DNA of 64,000 nt, from contig CALUIZ010000010.1 of assembly GCA_944320815.1 (NCBI GenBank), positions 1 through 64,000 of the forward strand, read 5' to 3'. Positions 33,753 to 43,236 of the stretch are shown piece by piece (the stretch's first letter is position 1; every line of letters begins with the position of its first letter). Source of the stretch: an uncultured Phocaeicola sp. (GTDB lineage Bacteria > Bacteroidota > Bacteroidia > Bacteroidales > Bacteroidaceae). The position numbers and the translations under genes are program-made. Below the pieces are notes generated by a model that did no database searches, was not told the DNA's origin, and worked only from the letters and a program-made list of their open reading frames with translations.

Positions 33753-36716
33753 ATGCTCAACGCTTTGCGTATAAAACTCAACCAGCTGTACTTCAAGGAC
33801 ACGCAGTTTGCCAATCTGATGACCAAACGCATTTTCAACGTCCTGCTGGTGGCCAACCCTTATGATGCCTTCATGCTGGAGGACGACGGGCGCATCGACG
33901 AGAAGATTTTCAACGAGTATATGAACCTGAGTCTGCGCTATCCGCCCCGGTTCACCCAGGTTTCCACTTTGGAGGAGGCATGGGAGCAGCTTGACAACAC
34001 CATGTTCGACCTTGCAATCTGTATGCCCGGTTCGGACAACAGCGATTCGTTCGGAATCGCGCGTGCCATCCGCGAAAAACATCCGCACATTCCTCTTGTG
34101 GTGCTCACCCCTTTCTCGCACGGCATCCGCGAGCGTATGGAGCATGAAGACCTGAGCATTTTCCAGTATGTGTTCTGCTGGCTGGGCAACAACGACCTGC
34201 TGGTGTCCATCATCAAGCTGATTGAAGACAAGATGAATCTGGAACACGACATTGAGGAGGTGGGGGTGCAGATGATTCTGCTGGTGGAGGATTCCATCCG
34301 TTTCTATTCGTCGGTGCTTCCCAACCTCTATAAGTTTGTGCTCCAGCAGAGCCAGTTGTTCGCTACGGAAGCCTTGAACGCCCACCAGCGCACGCTCCGT
34401 ATGCGCGGACGCCCCAAGATTGTGCTGGCGCGTTCGTATGAGGAGGCATGGTCGCTGTATGAGAAGTACCGGAACAATGTGCTTGGCGTGATTTCCGACG
34501 CACGTTTCCCTCGCGGAGGGGTGCAGGACCCTCTGGCCGGTGTGCAGTTGCTCAGGGAAATCCGCAGGAAAGATCCTTTCGTGCCGCTTATATTGGAGTC
34601 GTCGGAAGAGGAGAACCACAGGTATGTGCATGAACTTGACGCGCATTTCATCGACAAGAACTCAAAGAAGATGGACGTGGATTTGCGCGAGGCGGTGTCG
34701 CAGAATTTCGGCTTCGGCGACTTCATCTTCCGCGACCCGAAGACTATGCGCGAAGTGGCCCGTGTGCACAACCTCAAGGAACTTCAGAATGTGTTGTTCT
34801 CCATTCCTTCCGAATCGTTCTTCTACCATATCAGCCATAATCACATTTCGCGCTGGCTGTATTCGCGTGCCATCTTTCCGGTGGCCGAGTTTCTGAAGCA
34901 GATTACGTGGGAGTCGCTTCAGGATATCGACGCGCACCGGCAGATAATCTTCGACGCCATCGTGAAATACCGCAAGATGAAGAATCAGGGAGTGGTGGCC
35001 GTGTTCCAGCGCGACCGTTTCGACCGCTACTCCAATTTTGCCCGTATCGGTGAAGGATCGTTGGGGGGGAAAGGAAGAGGTCTGGCTTTCATTGACCACA
35101 TGCTGAAGCGTCACGGCGAGTTTGACGAACTTGAGAACGCTTCGGTGATGATACCGAAGACGGTGGTGCTCTGTACGGACGTGTTCGATGAGTTTATGGA
35201 TACGAACCAGCTCTATCAGGTGGCGTTGAGCGATGCGGATGACGGGACTATTCTGCGTGCCTTTCTCCGTGCCAAGCTGCCCGACCGTCTGGTGGAGGAC
35301 TTCTTCACTTTCTTCGATGCGGTGAAGTCGCCCATAGCGATCCGCTCGTCCAGTTTGCTGGAAGATTCGCACTACCAGCCTTTTGCCGGCATTTATTCCA
35401 CTTATATGATTCCTTATCTGGACGACAAGTATGAGATGCTCCGCATGTTGAGTGATGCCATCAAGGGGGTTTATGCTTCGGTGTTTTATAGGGACAGCAA
35501 GGCATACATGCAGGCCACGAGCAATGTCATCGACCAGGAAAAGATGGCTGTCATTCTTCAGGAGGTGGTCGGAACCCAGTATGGCGACCGCTATTATCCG
35601 TCCATTTCGGGGGTGGCCCGTTCCATCAACTATTATCCCATCAATGATGAACAGGCCGAGGAGGGCATTGTGAGCCTGGCTCTCGGTCTGGGAAAATATA
35701 TTGTGGACGGAGGACTCACGCTGCGCGTCTGTCCTTATCACCCTACCCAGGTGCTGCAGACCAGCGAGATGGAAATCGCTCTGCGCGAGACGCAGACCCG
35801 ATTTTATGCTCTCGACCTGAAGAACATGGGAGGACAGAACTTCTCGCTCGATGACGGATTCAATCTGCTCAAGCTGAGTGTGAAGGATGCCGAGGCCGAC
35901 GGTTCGCTCAATTTTATCGCTTCGACTTACGACCCTTATGATATGGTGATCCGTGACGGGCTTTATCCGGGCGGACGCAAGCTTATCACTTTCGCCAATA
36001 TCCTGCAGCACGATGTGTTCCCGCTGGCGCGCATCCTTCAGTTGGTGCAGAAGTATGGACAAGGAGAGATGAGGCGTCCTGTGGAGATTGAGTTTGCCGT
36101 GAACTTTGACCCGAAGACCAAGACCGGCATTTTCTATCTGCTTCAGATTCGTCCGATGGTGGACGTGAAGGCTGACCTGGAGGAAGACCTTACGCTGATT
36201 CCTGACGAAAGACTGTTGCTGAAAAGTGAAAATTCGCTGGGCCATGGTATTATGGAGGACATGCAGGATGTGATTTATGTGAAGACGGAAGGATATTCGG
36301 CCTCCAACAACCAGCTCATTGCTTATGACATTGAAAAACTTAACCGTCGGTTCCTGGACGAAGGAAAGCATTATGTGCTCATAGGACCCGGACGCTGGGG
36401 AAGCAGCGACACATGGCTGGGCATTCCGGTGAAGTGGCCCAACATATCGGCTGCGCGTGTCATCGTAGAGGCGGGGCTTACGAATTATCGTGTGGACCCC
36501 AGTCAGGGAACACACTTTTTCCAGAATCTGACTTCATTCGGGGTAGGTTATTTCACCATAAATGCCTATATCAATGACGGCATCTATAACCAGCAGATTC
36601 TGGACAGTATGCCTGCCGTGGAGGAGACCAAGTTCATCCGTTGGGTGCGTTTCGAGAAGCCGCTTGCCGTGAAGATGGACGGACGGAAAAAGCTGGGAGT
36701 CGTGGTGCTGCCTTGA
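33753..36716 (+). CDS. Tandem receiver-like domains fused to PEP synthase/PPDK N-terminal domain
   Basis: A 987-aa protein. A first receiver-like domain (about 25-140) lacks the phospho-acceptor (DLAICMPG has Cys in place of Asp). A second receiver (about 165-320) keeps ILLVEDS and Asp249 (ISDARFP). The rest is a PPDK_N/PEP-synthase nucleotide-binding region with EGSLGGKGRGLAFI, AIRSSSLLEDS, LALGLGKYIVDGG and a C-terminal GPGRWGSSD stretch. The swivelling phospho-histidine domain and the PEP/pyruvate barrel are absent, so it cannot be a normal PEP synthase. Homologues are common in Bacteroides and annotated as PEP synthase. A signalling or regulatory phosphotransfer role is an inference. Confidence 0.85.
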   Translation: MLNALRIKLNQLYFKDTQFANLMTKRIFNVLLVANPYDAFMLEDDGRIDEKIFNEYMNLSLRYPPRFTQVSTLEEAWEQLDNTMFDLAICMPGSDNSDSFGIARAIREKHPHIPLVVLTPFSHGIRERMEHEDLSIFQYVFCWLGNNDLLVSIIKLIEDKMNLEHDIEEVGVQMILLVEDSIRFYSSVLPNLYKFVLQQSQLFATEALNAHQRTLRMRGRPKIVLARSYEEAWSLYEKYRNNVLGVISDARFPRGGVQDPLAGVQLLREIRRKDPFVPLILESSEEENHRYVHELDAHFIDKNSKKMDVDLREAVSQNFGFGDFIFRDPKTMREVARVHNLKELQNVLFSIPSESFFYHISHNHISRWLYSRAIFPVAEFLKQITWESLQDIDAHRQIIFDAIVKYRKMKNQGVVAVFQRDRFDRYSNFARIGEGSLGGKGRGLAFIDHMLKRHGEFDELENASVMIPKTVVLCTDVFDEFMDTNQLYQVALSDADDGTILRAFLRAKLPDRLVEDFFTFFDAVKSPIAIRSSSLLEDSHYQPFAGIYSTYMIPYLDDKYEMLRMLSDAIKGVYASVFYRDSKAYMQATSNVIDQEKMAVILQEVVGTQYGDRYYPSISGVARSINYYPINDEQAEEGIVSLALGLGKYIVDGGLTLRVCPYHPTQVLQTSEMEIALRETQTRFYALDLKNMGGQNFSLDDGFNLLKLSVKDAEADGSLNFIASTYDPYDMVIRDGLYPGGRKLITFANILQHDVFPLARILQLVQKYGQGEMRRPVEIEFAVNFDPKTKTGIFYLLQIRPMVDVKADLEEDLTLIPDERLLLKSENSLGHGIMEDMQDVIYVKTEGYSASNNQLIAYDIEKLNRRFLDEGKHYVLIGPGRWGSSDTWLGIPVKWPNISAARVIVEAGLTNYRVDPSQGTHFFQNLTSFGVGYFTINAYINDGIYNQQILDSMPAVEETKFIRWVRFEKPLAVKMDGRKKLGVVVLP

Positions 36717-36759
36717 GGGATGGTCTCCGGCTTGGAGAGACCTGTGGAAGGTGTGTGAA

Positions 36760-37251
36760 TCAGTCGCTCAGCTCAATCACTTCCAGGTCGGAGAAATTTC
36801 CCCTGTCAATGGAAAAGCGCACCAGTGTACGTACTTTGTGGAATCCGTATTTTCCGGCAGCTCCGGGATTGATGTGGAGCATTCCGAGTGTCTTGTCGTA
36901 TTTTACTTTCAGAATATGCGAATGTCCGCTGATGAAAAGTTTGGGCGGGCGCACAAAGAGTTGCGCCCGTATTGACGGGTCATATTTGCCCGGATAGCCT
37001 CCGATGTGTTTCATCAGCACCTCCGTCCCTTCAATGGTGAAGCGGTTGATTTCCGGATACTGGATACGGATGTCCTGTCCGTCGATGTTTCCATAAACGG
37101 CCCGGAACGGGCGGAATGCGGCAAGCCGTTCGGCCAGCTCGGATGAGCCTATGTCGCCGGCGTGCCAGATTTCATCGCAGCTTTCAAAGTATTTCAGGTA
37201 TCGGTCGTCCCAATATCCGTGGGTGTCCGACAGAAGTCCTATTCTTTTCAT
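36760..37251 (-). CDS. YfcE/MJ0936-type metallophosphoesterase
   Basis: A 163-aa calcineurin-like phosphodiesterase with all metal motifs: LLSDTHGYWDD, WHAGDIG, VYGNIDG, MKHIGGYPG and ISGHSHILK. YfcE-type enzymes hydrolyse simple phosphodiesters, and the natural substrate is unclear. Its ATG overlaps the stop of the antiporter gene (37248-37251), so the two genes are coupled. It is convergent with the PPDK-like gene. Confidence 0.9.
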   Translation of the reverse strand: MKRIGLLSDTHGYWDDRYLKYFESCDEIWHAGDIGSSELAERLAAFRPFRAVYGNIDGQDIRIQYPEINRFTIEGTEVLMKHIGGYPGKYDPSIRAQLFVRPPKLFISGHSHILKVKYDKTLGMLHINPGAAGKYGFHKVRTLVRFSIDRGNFSDLEVIELSD

Positions 37252-38711
37252 GTCCGTTCCTTTTTGTTTTCAGAGATGAGAAGCAGTTTGTCGCCGGGAT
37301 GGAGTTCTATCTGCCCGTTGGGGATGATGAACTCGTTGTCGCGTTTCACGAGCATCACCAGCGTGCCCTGCGGAAGCTTCATGTCGGCCAGACGGTTCCC
37401 GTGGCGCAACATTTCCTTGGTGAGGGTCAGGTCGTTGAGGTCGGTGTCTATCTCGTCGGGAAGTTCCACTCCGAACTCGTTGCCTTCTTTCTCCGCCGGG
37501 AGGTCAAGATGGAGCAGGCGTGCGGCCCGGGCGATGGTCATTCCCTGAATGATCAGGGAAAGCAGAGTGATGAAGAATACGATGTTGAACAATTGTTGGG
37601 AACCTTCAATCTGGGCCAATACAGGATAGGTGGCAAAGATGATGGGCACAGCTCCGCGAAGTCCTACCCATGACACGAACAGGCGTGCCCGATGGGTCAG
37701 TCCGCGGAACGGGAGCAGGCAGAGGAACACGCTGACCGGACGCGCCACAAGAATCATGAAGACTCCGATGAGCATGGCGACTGCCGCGATGTCGAGCATC
37801 TCGTGAGGGTTTACCAGCAAGCCCAGAGTAAGGAATACGATTATCTGGAACAGCCATGTAAGTCCGTTCATGAACGTGTTGATTTCCTTGCGGAAAGCCA
37901 GTCTTGAGTTACCCACGATTACTCCCATGATGTAGACTGCCAGATAACCGTTGCCTTTCAGCTGGTCGGTTATGGTGAACGTGATGAACACGATGCTCAA
38001 CAGAAGGATGGGATAGAGTGAGCTGTTTGAAAGACTGATGCGGTTCACCAGCCATACGGCGAAGCGTCCGGCGGCATAACCTATCACTCCGCCGAAGAAG
38101 AACTGGATGAGCAGGTCTCTTCCGATGAGGAGAAAGTTGGGGTCGTTCCCGCTTGAAATGACTTGTATGAGTACGATGGTCAGCATGTAGGCCATCGGGT
38201 CGTTACTTCCGCTTTCCAGTTCCAGCATGGGCCGGAGATTCTGCTTCAGATTCATGCGCTGCGAACGGAGCAGATTGAACACAGACGCTGAATCGGTGGA
38301 TGACATGGTGGCGGCGAGCAGCATTGATGTAAGCAGAGGAAGCTGGATGTTGGTTTGATCCCATCCTGAAATCCAGAAGATGAAAACTCCTGTGAGCAGG
38401 GTGGTCAGCAGCACGCCGAGGGTAGACAGCACGATTCCGGGCTTGAGCACGGGACGGATGTCGGAATACTTGGTGTCCATTCCTCCGGAAAACAGAATGA
38501 TGCTCAACGCAATCATTCCGATGAACTGGGCGTCGGATGCGCTGTGGAACTGAAGTCCTAGTCCGTCGCTGCCGAAAAACATGCCCACCATAAGGAAAAG
38601 CAGAAGGGTGGGGATTCCGAACCGGTATCCGGTTTTGCTGATGAGAATGCTGGAAAGAATCAGGACGGACCCGATGAGGAGAATGTTTTCGGCAGTAAAA
38701 ATCATAGGCAT
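37248..38711 (-). CDS. K+/H+ (CPA1) antiporter with C-terminal TrkA-C domain
   Basis: About 487 aa from ATG 38711 (MPMIFTAENIL). A longer frame to 38954 adds a leader made from intergenic sequence. Some 12 membrane helices form a Na/H-exchanger fold with GMDTKYSDIRPVLKPG, the ion-site region MSSTDSASVFNLL and ELESGSNDPMAYML. A soluble TrkA-C domain (about 405-485, LVKRDNEFIIPNGQIELHPGDKLLLIS) would bind a regulatory ligand. It resembles CvrA/NhaP2 potassium-proton antiporters. It is coupled to the phosphoesterase by a 4-base overlap. Confidence 0.9.
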   Translation of the reverse strand: MPMIFTAENILLIGSVLILSSILISKTGYRFGIPTLLLFLMVGMFFGSDGLGLQFHSASDAQFIGMIALSIILFSGGMDTKYSDIRPVLKPGIVLSTLGVLLTTLLTGVFIFWISGWDQTNIQLPLLTSMLLAATMSSTDSASVFNLLRSQRMNLKQNLRPMLELESGSNDPMAYMLTIVLIQVISSGNDPNFLLIGRDLLIQFFFGGVIGYAAGRFAVWLVNRISLSNSSLYPILLLSIVFITFTITDQLKGNGYLAVYIMGVIVGNSRLAFRKEINTFMNGLTWLFQIIVFLTLGLLVNPHEMLDIAAVAMLIGVFMILVARPVSVFLCLLPFRGLTHRARLFVSWVGLRGAVPIIFATYPVLAQIEGSQQLFNIVFFITLLSLIIQGMTIARAARLLHLDLPAEKEGNEFGVELPDEIDTDLNDLTLTKEMLRHGNRLADMKLPQGTLVMLVKRDNEFIIPNGQIELHPGDKLLLISENKKERT

Positions 38712-38766
38712 TTTAATAAGTTTTGTTTTGTTCGCTTTTTGTTTGGGTGGAAAAACAGACATAGCC

Positions 38767-38842
38767 TGCTGCGAGACGTTTTTTTCATTTGTCTTCCAGA
38801 TGCGTCTTTTTGTCGGGAAATTACAGGCATTTGTCTTTTTCC
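38767..38842 (+). repeat. Phased degenerate repeat array (g), 21-nt step
   Basis: TTTGTC recurs at 38788, 38809 and 38830 with a 21-base period, inside units that resemble the other arrays (for example ACAGGCATTTGTC and GCGTCTTTTTGTC). It lies between the divergent antiporter and propeller-lipoprotein genes. Confidence 0.6.
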
Positions 38843-38876
38843 TTCGCAAAAATAGCAAGAAAAAATAAAAAATCCT

Positions 38877-38884
38877 TATATTTG
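38877..38884 (+). promoter_or_regulatory. -7 element of the propeller-ABC importer operon
   Basis: TATATTTG matches TAnnTTTG. An in-frame ATG at 38887 would begin at the predicted transcript start, so ATG 38911 or 38917 is preferred. No TTTG is found at -33. Confidence 0.55.
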
Positions 38885-38910
38885 CAATGATATTAATAAA
38901 ATGGGGTATC

Positions 38911-40029
38911 ATGAATATGAAACTGAAGAGGTATTTGCTGGGTATATGCTGCATGTTGGTGGCAGGACTGTTTTTCGTCGCCTGTGATGAAGACGATGAG
39001 GCACTGGATGATACTGGCTCGAAAGTGAGTCTTCCGGCACATCGCGCTTATATCCTGTATGAGGGGGGCATGGGTATGGAAAATTCCGGTCTGGCCTTTT
39101 ACGCTCCGGACGGGAATGCAGATTTTATAGAAGACATCTATCAGTTGCAGAATCTCAGGAAACTGGGTGATACGGGATTGTCTATGGTGGAACATGACGG
39201 CAGTGTCTATGTGGTAGTGTCGGGGTCGAAATATGTGGTGCGGCTGAATGCGGCCGGAGTGGAGCAGTGCCGCCATATGTTTGAGAATACTCCCCGCTAT
39301 ATCGCGGCTGAAGACGGATTCGTGTATGTAACCCAGTATGGTGGACGTGTGAGCAAACTGGATGCCCGTACGCTGGAAGAGGTGGATGTCTTTCAGGAAG
39401 GCGACGGAAACTGGGAAGGCATTGTGGAACATGAAGGAAAACTTTATGTGGCTAACGCATGGCATTACACTGCCACGGGAGAGATAGAATATAATAAGGA
39501 AGTATTGGTCGTCAATGCCGGTACGATGGAGCTTGAGAAGAAAATCACGGATGTGACGGTGAACCCCGAACGTTTGTGGGAAGAGAATGATCGGATTTAT
39601 CTGATTTCCCGCGGTGACTATGGGCAGGTGAAGAATCAGTTGCAGGAGATAAATCCTTATACTGGAAGTGTGAAGCATATTGCGGAAGCTACGAAACTGG
39701 CTGAGTGGAATGATAGATTGTATCTCATCAATACGGAATATGACAGCAGCTATACTCCATCGAACAGATTTTTTGTTTATGACATGAATACTGGAGAGGT
39801 GGATCCTCCGCACTCGTCTTTTTTGAATGATGACCCTGAAATCCTTTCAGCCCTTTCCAATGCGGAAATCTATCTGTTTGAGGTGGACGGGGAAACCGGG
39901 GACATTTATGTCGGTACGAGTGATTATGTGTCAGAAGGGAAAATTTATCGTTTCGGACAAAATGGGATGTTGAAGGACAGATTTGATGCAGGAGGCATCA
40001 ATCCTAATTCTATTGTATTCATTGACTGA
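38911..40029 (+). CDS. YncE/DUF5074-like beta-propeller lipoprotein (BtuG-like)
   Basis: About 372 aa from ATG 38911; 38917 is equally possible. A lipoprotein signal ends with lipobox LFFVACDEDDE. The acidic run after Cys fits surface export in Bacteroidetes. The body is a seven-bladed propeller: repeated segments such as GDTGLSMVEHDGSVYVVVSG, FVYVTQYGGRVSKLDA, GKLYVANAWHY and DRIYLISRGDYG. BtuG of B. thetaiotaomicron, a surface corrinoid binder, has this architecture. The operon with a BtuFCD-like importer supports that role. An iron-complex role cannot be excluded. Confidence 0.75.
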   Translation: MNMKLKRYLLGICCMLVAGLFFVACDEDDEALDDTGSKVSLPAHRAYILYEGGMGMENSGLAFYAPDGNADFIEDIYQLQNLRKLGDTGLSMVEHDGSVYVVVSGSKYVVRLNAAGVEQCRHMFENTPRYIAAEDGFVYVTQYGGRVSKLDARTLEEVDVFQEGDGNWEGIVEHEGKLYVANAWHYTATGEIEYNKEVLVVNAGTMELEKKITDVTVNPERLWEENDRIYLISRGDYGQVKNQLQEINPYTGSVKHIAEATKLAEWNDRLYLINTEYDSSYTPSNRFFVYDMNTGEVDPPHSSFLNDDPEILSALSNAEIYLFEVDGETGDIYVGTSDYVSEGKIYRFGQNGMLKDRFDAGGINPNSIVFID

Positions 40030-40034
40030 AAGTG

Positions 40035-41174
40035 ATGAAATATTTCCAGTCGTCTGTGTGTGTGGTGATTCTGGCTTTTTCTTTCATTGCCTGTGGTAAT
40101 GGGGGAAAAGTTTCTTTTGTGCGTGCCGGCGGCGATACCTTGTGTATGAAATATGCGGAAAATCTTCGTGTCGTCAGATATTCGGATTATACGGTGGCTG
40201 TTTTGCGCAATCCGTGGGACACATTGAAGACGCTCCGTACCTATGTGCTGGTTGACAGGCAGGATTCTCTTCCGGAGAGGATGCCGGAGAATGCAATGGT
40301 AGTCAGAATTCCGCTGGAACGATGTATGGTTTATTCGTCCGTTCATTGCAGTTTGTTCAATGAGTTGGGGGCTTTGCGCCGGATTGCTGGGATTTGTGGA
40401 TTGGAGTATATGAATGTACCCGAAATAAAAGAAGGGTGCAGAAACGGGTCGATTGTGGATTGTGGAAATAGCTTGAATCCGGATGTGGAGAGGATTATTG
40501 ATTTGCATCCCGATGCCATTCTTCTTTCTCCTTTTGAAAATAACGACGGATATGGAAAATTGGGAAAACTCGGCATACCATTGGTGGAATGTGCGGATTA
40601 TATGGAAATTTCTCCGTTGGGGCGTGCGGAATGGATGCGGTTTTATGGACTTCTGACGGGGACATCTGGCCGTGCGGATTCGCTTTTTCGGGAGGTGGAG
40701 AAGGAATATCTCCGCATAAAGGAACTGGCGGCCCGTTCGGAAAAACGTCCTACTGTCATCAGTGACTTGAAATATGGTTCCGTATGGTATATATCGGGAG
40801 GCGGGAGTACTACGGGGAAACTGTTTGCCGATGCGGGTGCTGATTATGTGTTTTCAGACGTGAAAAACAGCGGCTCGGTACCGATGGCTTTTGAGACGGT
40901 GTTCGACAAAGGCCAGCTTGCAGACTGTTGGCTTATCAAATACAATCACCCTGAAGACAAGACTTATCGTGCGTTGGCTGCGGAATATGCGCCTTATTCC
41001 CGTTTTCAGGCTTTCCGGGAGCGGCGGATTTACGGCTGCAATACTTACAGAATCCCTTATTATGAAGAGACACCTTTTCATCCTGACCGGTTGCTGAAAG
41101 ACATGGTGAAGATTTTTCATCCTGAACTTCTGGGTGACTATCAGACAAGATATTTTATGAAGCTGGAAGAATGA
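40035..41174 (+). CDS. ABC importer substrate-binding lipoprotein (BtuF/FecB class)
   Basis: A 379-aa protein with a lipobox (FSFIACGNG). Two Rossmann-like lobes contain RIPLERCMVYSSVHCSLFNELGAL, ICGLEYMNVPEI, a DAILLSPFENNDGYGKLGKLG segment and a long linking helix (REVEKEYLRIKELA). It would deliver a corrinoid or ferric chelate to the adjacent permease. It follows the propeller lipoprotein after 5 bases and overlaps the permease gene by 4 bases. The in-frame GTG at 40032 is an alternative start. Confidence 0.87.
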   Translation: MKYFQSSVCVVILAFSFIACGNGGKVSFVRAGGDTLCMKYAENLRVVRYSDYTVAVLRNPWDTLKTLRTYVLVDRQDSLPERMPENAMVVRIPLERCMVYSSVHCSLFNELGALRRIAGICGLEYMNVPEIKEGCRNGSIVDCGNSLNPDVERIIDLHPDAILLSPFENNDGYGKLGKLGIPLVECADYMEISPLGRAEWMRFYGLLTGTSGRADSLFREVEKEYLRIKELAARSEKRPTVISDLKYGSVWYISGGGSTTGKLFADAGADYVFSDVKNSGSVPMAFETVFDKGQLADCWLIKYNHPEDKTYRALAAEYAPYSRFQAFRERRIYGCNTYRIPYYEETPFHPDRLLKDMVKIFHPELLGDYQTRYFMKLEE

Positions 41175-42205
41175 GAGAGTGTCGGGGAGTGACTTTTGGA
41201 ATCGTGCTGTCATTGGGTGTTGTGTTTCTGGTGGCGGCGAATCTGCTTTTCGGCTCGGTTGAGATTCCGGTTGAGGCGGTGTGGCATATTTTGAGGGGTG
41301 AAGAAGTGGAGAAGTCCAGTTGGGCGTATATTATCTGGGAATCACGCTTTCCCCAGTGTATTACAGCCCTGCTTTGTGGGGCGGCATTGTCTGTTTCCGG
41401 ACTGATGTTGCAGACCGTGTTCAACAATCCTTTGGCTGATTCGTCTATTTTGGGAATCAGTTCAGGAGCCAGTCTTGGTGTGGCTCTGGTGGTGATGGCC
41501 GGAGGAGGTATGGCAGCAGGTGCTTTCAGCATATCCGGTTTCTTTTCTGTGGTGTTCGGTGCATTGGCTGGTGCCGTATTGGTTCTTCTTCTGATTCTTT
41601 TTCTGTCATCTTTGATAAAGAGCGGCGTGATGTTGCTTATTGCCGGAATCATGATAGGCTATGTGGTGTCATCGGTGATTTCGCTGCTTAGTTTCTTTTC
41701 TGCTTCAGACAATGTGCATTCGTTTGTAGTGTGGGGACTTGGAGACTTCGGTGGAGTGTCGCTTGAACAGCTTCCTGCCTTCAGTTTTTGCATAGCGGCA
41801 GGGCTGTTGATGGCCATTCTGCTGGTGAAACCGTTGAATGCGCTGCTTCTGGGGCCGCGTTATGCGGAAAATCTGGGCATCTCCGTCCGCCGTGTGCGCA
41901 ATCTGTTGTTATTGTCAACCGGAATGTTGACCGCTGTCACAACAGCGTTCTGTGGTCCCATATCTTTTATCGGACTGGCTGTCCCTCATGTGGCGCGCCT
42001 TCTGCTGGGCACGTCAAACCATCATTCGCTGATGCCCGTCACTTTGCTTTGTGGTGCGGCGATGGCTTTGCTTTGCAACCTGCTCTGTGTGCTTCCGGGG
42101 GGTAGCGTGGGAGTCATTCCGCTCAATGCAGTTACTCCTGTACTGGGTGCTCCTGTAGTTATCTATGTAATCATCAACCGGCGTAAACTTCAATATTTCA
42201 ACTGA
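41171..42205 (+). CDS. FecCD/BtuC-type ABC permease
   Basis: A 344-aa membrane protein with about ten helices. The family motif is WESRFPQCITALLCGAALSVSGLMLQTVFNNPLADSSILGISSGASLG, and GLAVPHVARLLLGTSNH is the coupling-helix region. It would transport corrinoid or iron complexes from periplasm to cytosol with its ATPase partner. Translation is coupled on both sides: ATGA overlap upstream, TGATG downstream. Confidence 0.93.
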   Translation: MRECRGVTFGIVLSLGVVFLVAANLLFGSVEIPVEAVWHILRGEEVEKSSWAYIIWESRFPQCITALLCGAALSVSGLMLQTVFNNPLADSSILGISSGASLGVALVVMAGGGMAAGAFSISGFFSVVFGALAGAVLVLLLILFLSSLIKSGVMLLIAGIMIGYVVSSVISLLSFFSASDNVHSFVVWGLGDFGGVSLEQLPAFSFCIAAGLLMAILLVKPLNALLLGPRYAENLGISVRRVRNLLLLSTGMLTAVTTAFCGPISFIGLAVPHVARLLLGTSNHHSLMPVTLLCGAAMALLCNLLCVLPGGSVGVIPLNAVTPVLGAPVVIYVIINRRKLQYFN

Positions 42206-43236
42206 TGAAGGCTCGTGAAGTGATTGTGGAAGGAAAGAACCTTTCTGTGGGATATGAAGGCACGCAAAAGAAGATTGTGCATGAGCGTCTGAACTTTCGC
42301 TTGTATGGCGGGGAGTTGACATGTCTGCTCGGCGCGAACGGGGCAGGAAAGTCTACTTTGCTTCGTACGCTGGCCGCCGCCCAGCCTTTCTTGTCCGGCG
42401 GATTGGACTTGATGGGAAGGCCGGTTGGAAGTTTTTCGGTGAAAGAGCGTTCGCGTCTGATAGGCATAGTGCTGACCGACAAGACTCAGGCCGGAGGGCT
42501 GACGGTGCGTGAACTGGTTGCCTTGGGACGTTATCCGCATACCGGATTTTTTGGCCGGCTGGATGCGCATGACCGCGAGATGGTTGATTATGCTTTGCGG
42601 GCGGTAGGAATGACCCATAAAGCCGATTCATATGTGGCCCGGCTTTCCGATGGGGAGCGTCAGAAAACGATGATAGCCAAAGTGCTGGTGCAGGAGTGTC
42701 CTTTGATTCTTCTTGACGAACCGACGGCTTTTCTCGATGTCGTGAGCCGGATAGAGATTATGTCACTCCTGCGTCGGCTGGCGGTGGAAGAAAGGAAGGC
42801 GGTGTTGCTCTCTACCCATGACATCGAGCAGGCATTGGTTCTGTCCGACCGGCTTTGGCTGATGACGGACAAGTACGGCCTAGAATGCGGGTGTACGGAA
42901 GACTTGATATTGTCCGGCCGGATTGACACTCTTTTTGAATCTCAACCGCATGTCCGTTTCGATTTGATGCACGGGGGATTTTCTCCGGTGGCGGAAGGGA
43001 AGAGGCGCATCTGTCTGATTGCCTCGGATGAAGTGTTGCGACACTGGGCTCAGAATGCGTTGAGCCGTCATGGCTATTTCTGTATAAACTCGTCTCAGAC
43101 TGATTCTTCCGGTTGCCCTGTACTGAAAGTCTTGTCTTCCTGCCGGTTGATTCTTTTTGCCGGAGGAAATGAAATCGTATGTTCTTCTTTCGATGCACTT
43201 TTTGATGCTCTCAATGATTGCTCTGTCACATTTTGA
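42205..43236 (+). CDS. ABC importer ATPase (BtuD/FepC class) with C-terminal extension
   Basis: A 343-aa ATPase with Walker A GANGAGKST, signature LSDGERQK, Walker B LILLDEPT and the H-loop STHDIEQ. About 90 extra residues after the core (from roughly 250) are unusual for this class and include HVRFDLMHGGFSP and a Cys-containing stretch. They may be regulatory. It is the last gene of the four-gene importer operon. The cassette at 43293 has its own promoter starting inside its 3' end. Confidence 0.92.
   Translation: MKAREVIVEGKNLSVGYEGTQKKIVHERLNFRLYGGELTCLLGANGAGKSTLLRTLAAAQPFLSGGLDLMGRPVGSFSVKERSRLIGIVLTDKTQAGGLTVRELVALGRYPHTGFFGRLDAHDREMVDYALRAVGMTHKADSYVARLSDGERQKTMIAKVLVQECPLILLDEPTAFLDVVSRIEIMSLLRRLAVEERKAVLLSTHDIEQALVLSDRLWLMTDKYGLECGCTEDLILSGRIDTLFESQPHVRFDLMHGGFSPVAEGKRRICLIASDEVLRHWAQNALSRHGYFCINSSQTDSSGCPVLKVLSSCRLILFAGGNEIVCSSFDALFDALNDCSVTF

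Noticed and set aside
34662..36515. 617-codon minus-strand frame opposite the PPDK-like gene
   Set aside because: It is a mirror of a GC3-rich real gene. It is His/Arg/Leu-rich without domains, which is typical for an antisense shadow.
38712..38910. Cobalamin riboswitch upstream of the BtuFCD-like operon
   Set aside because: I looked for a B12-box and the multi-stem core and saw neither. The region is mainly repeat array g plus an AT-rich promoter.
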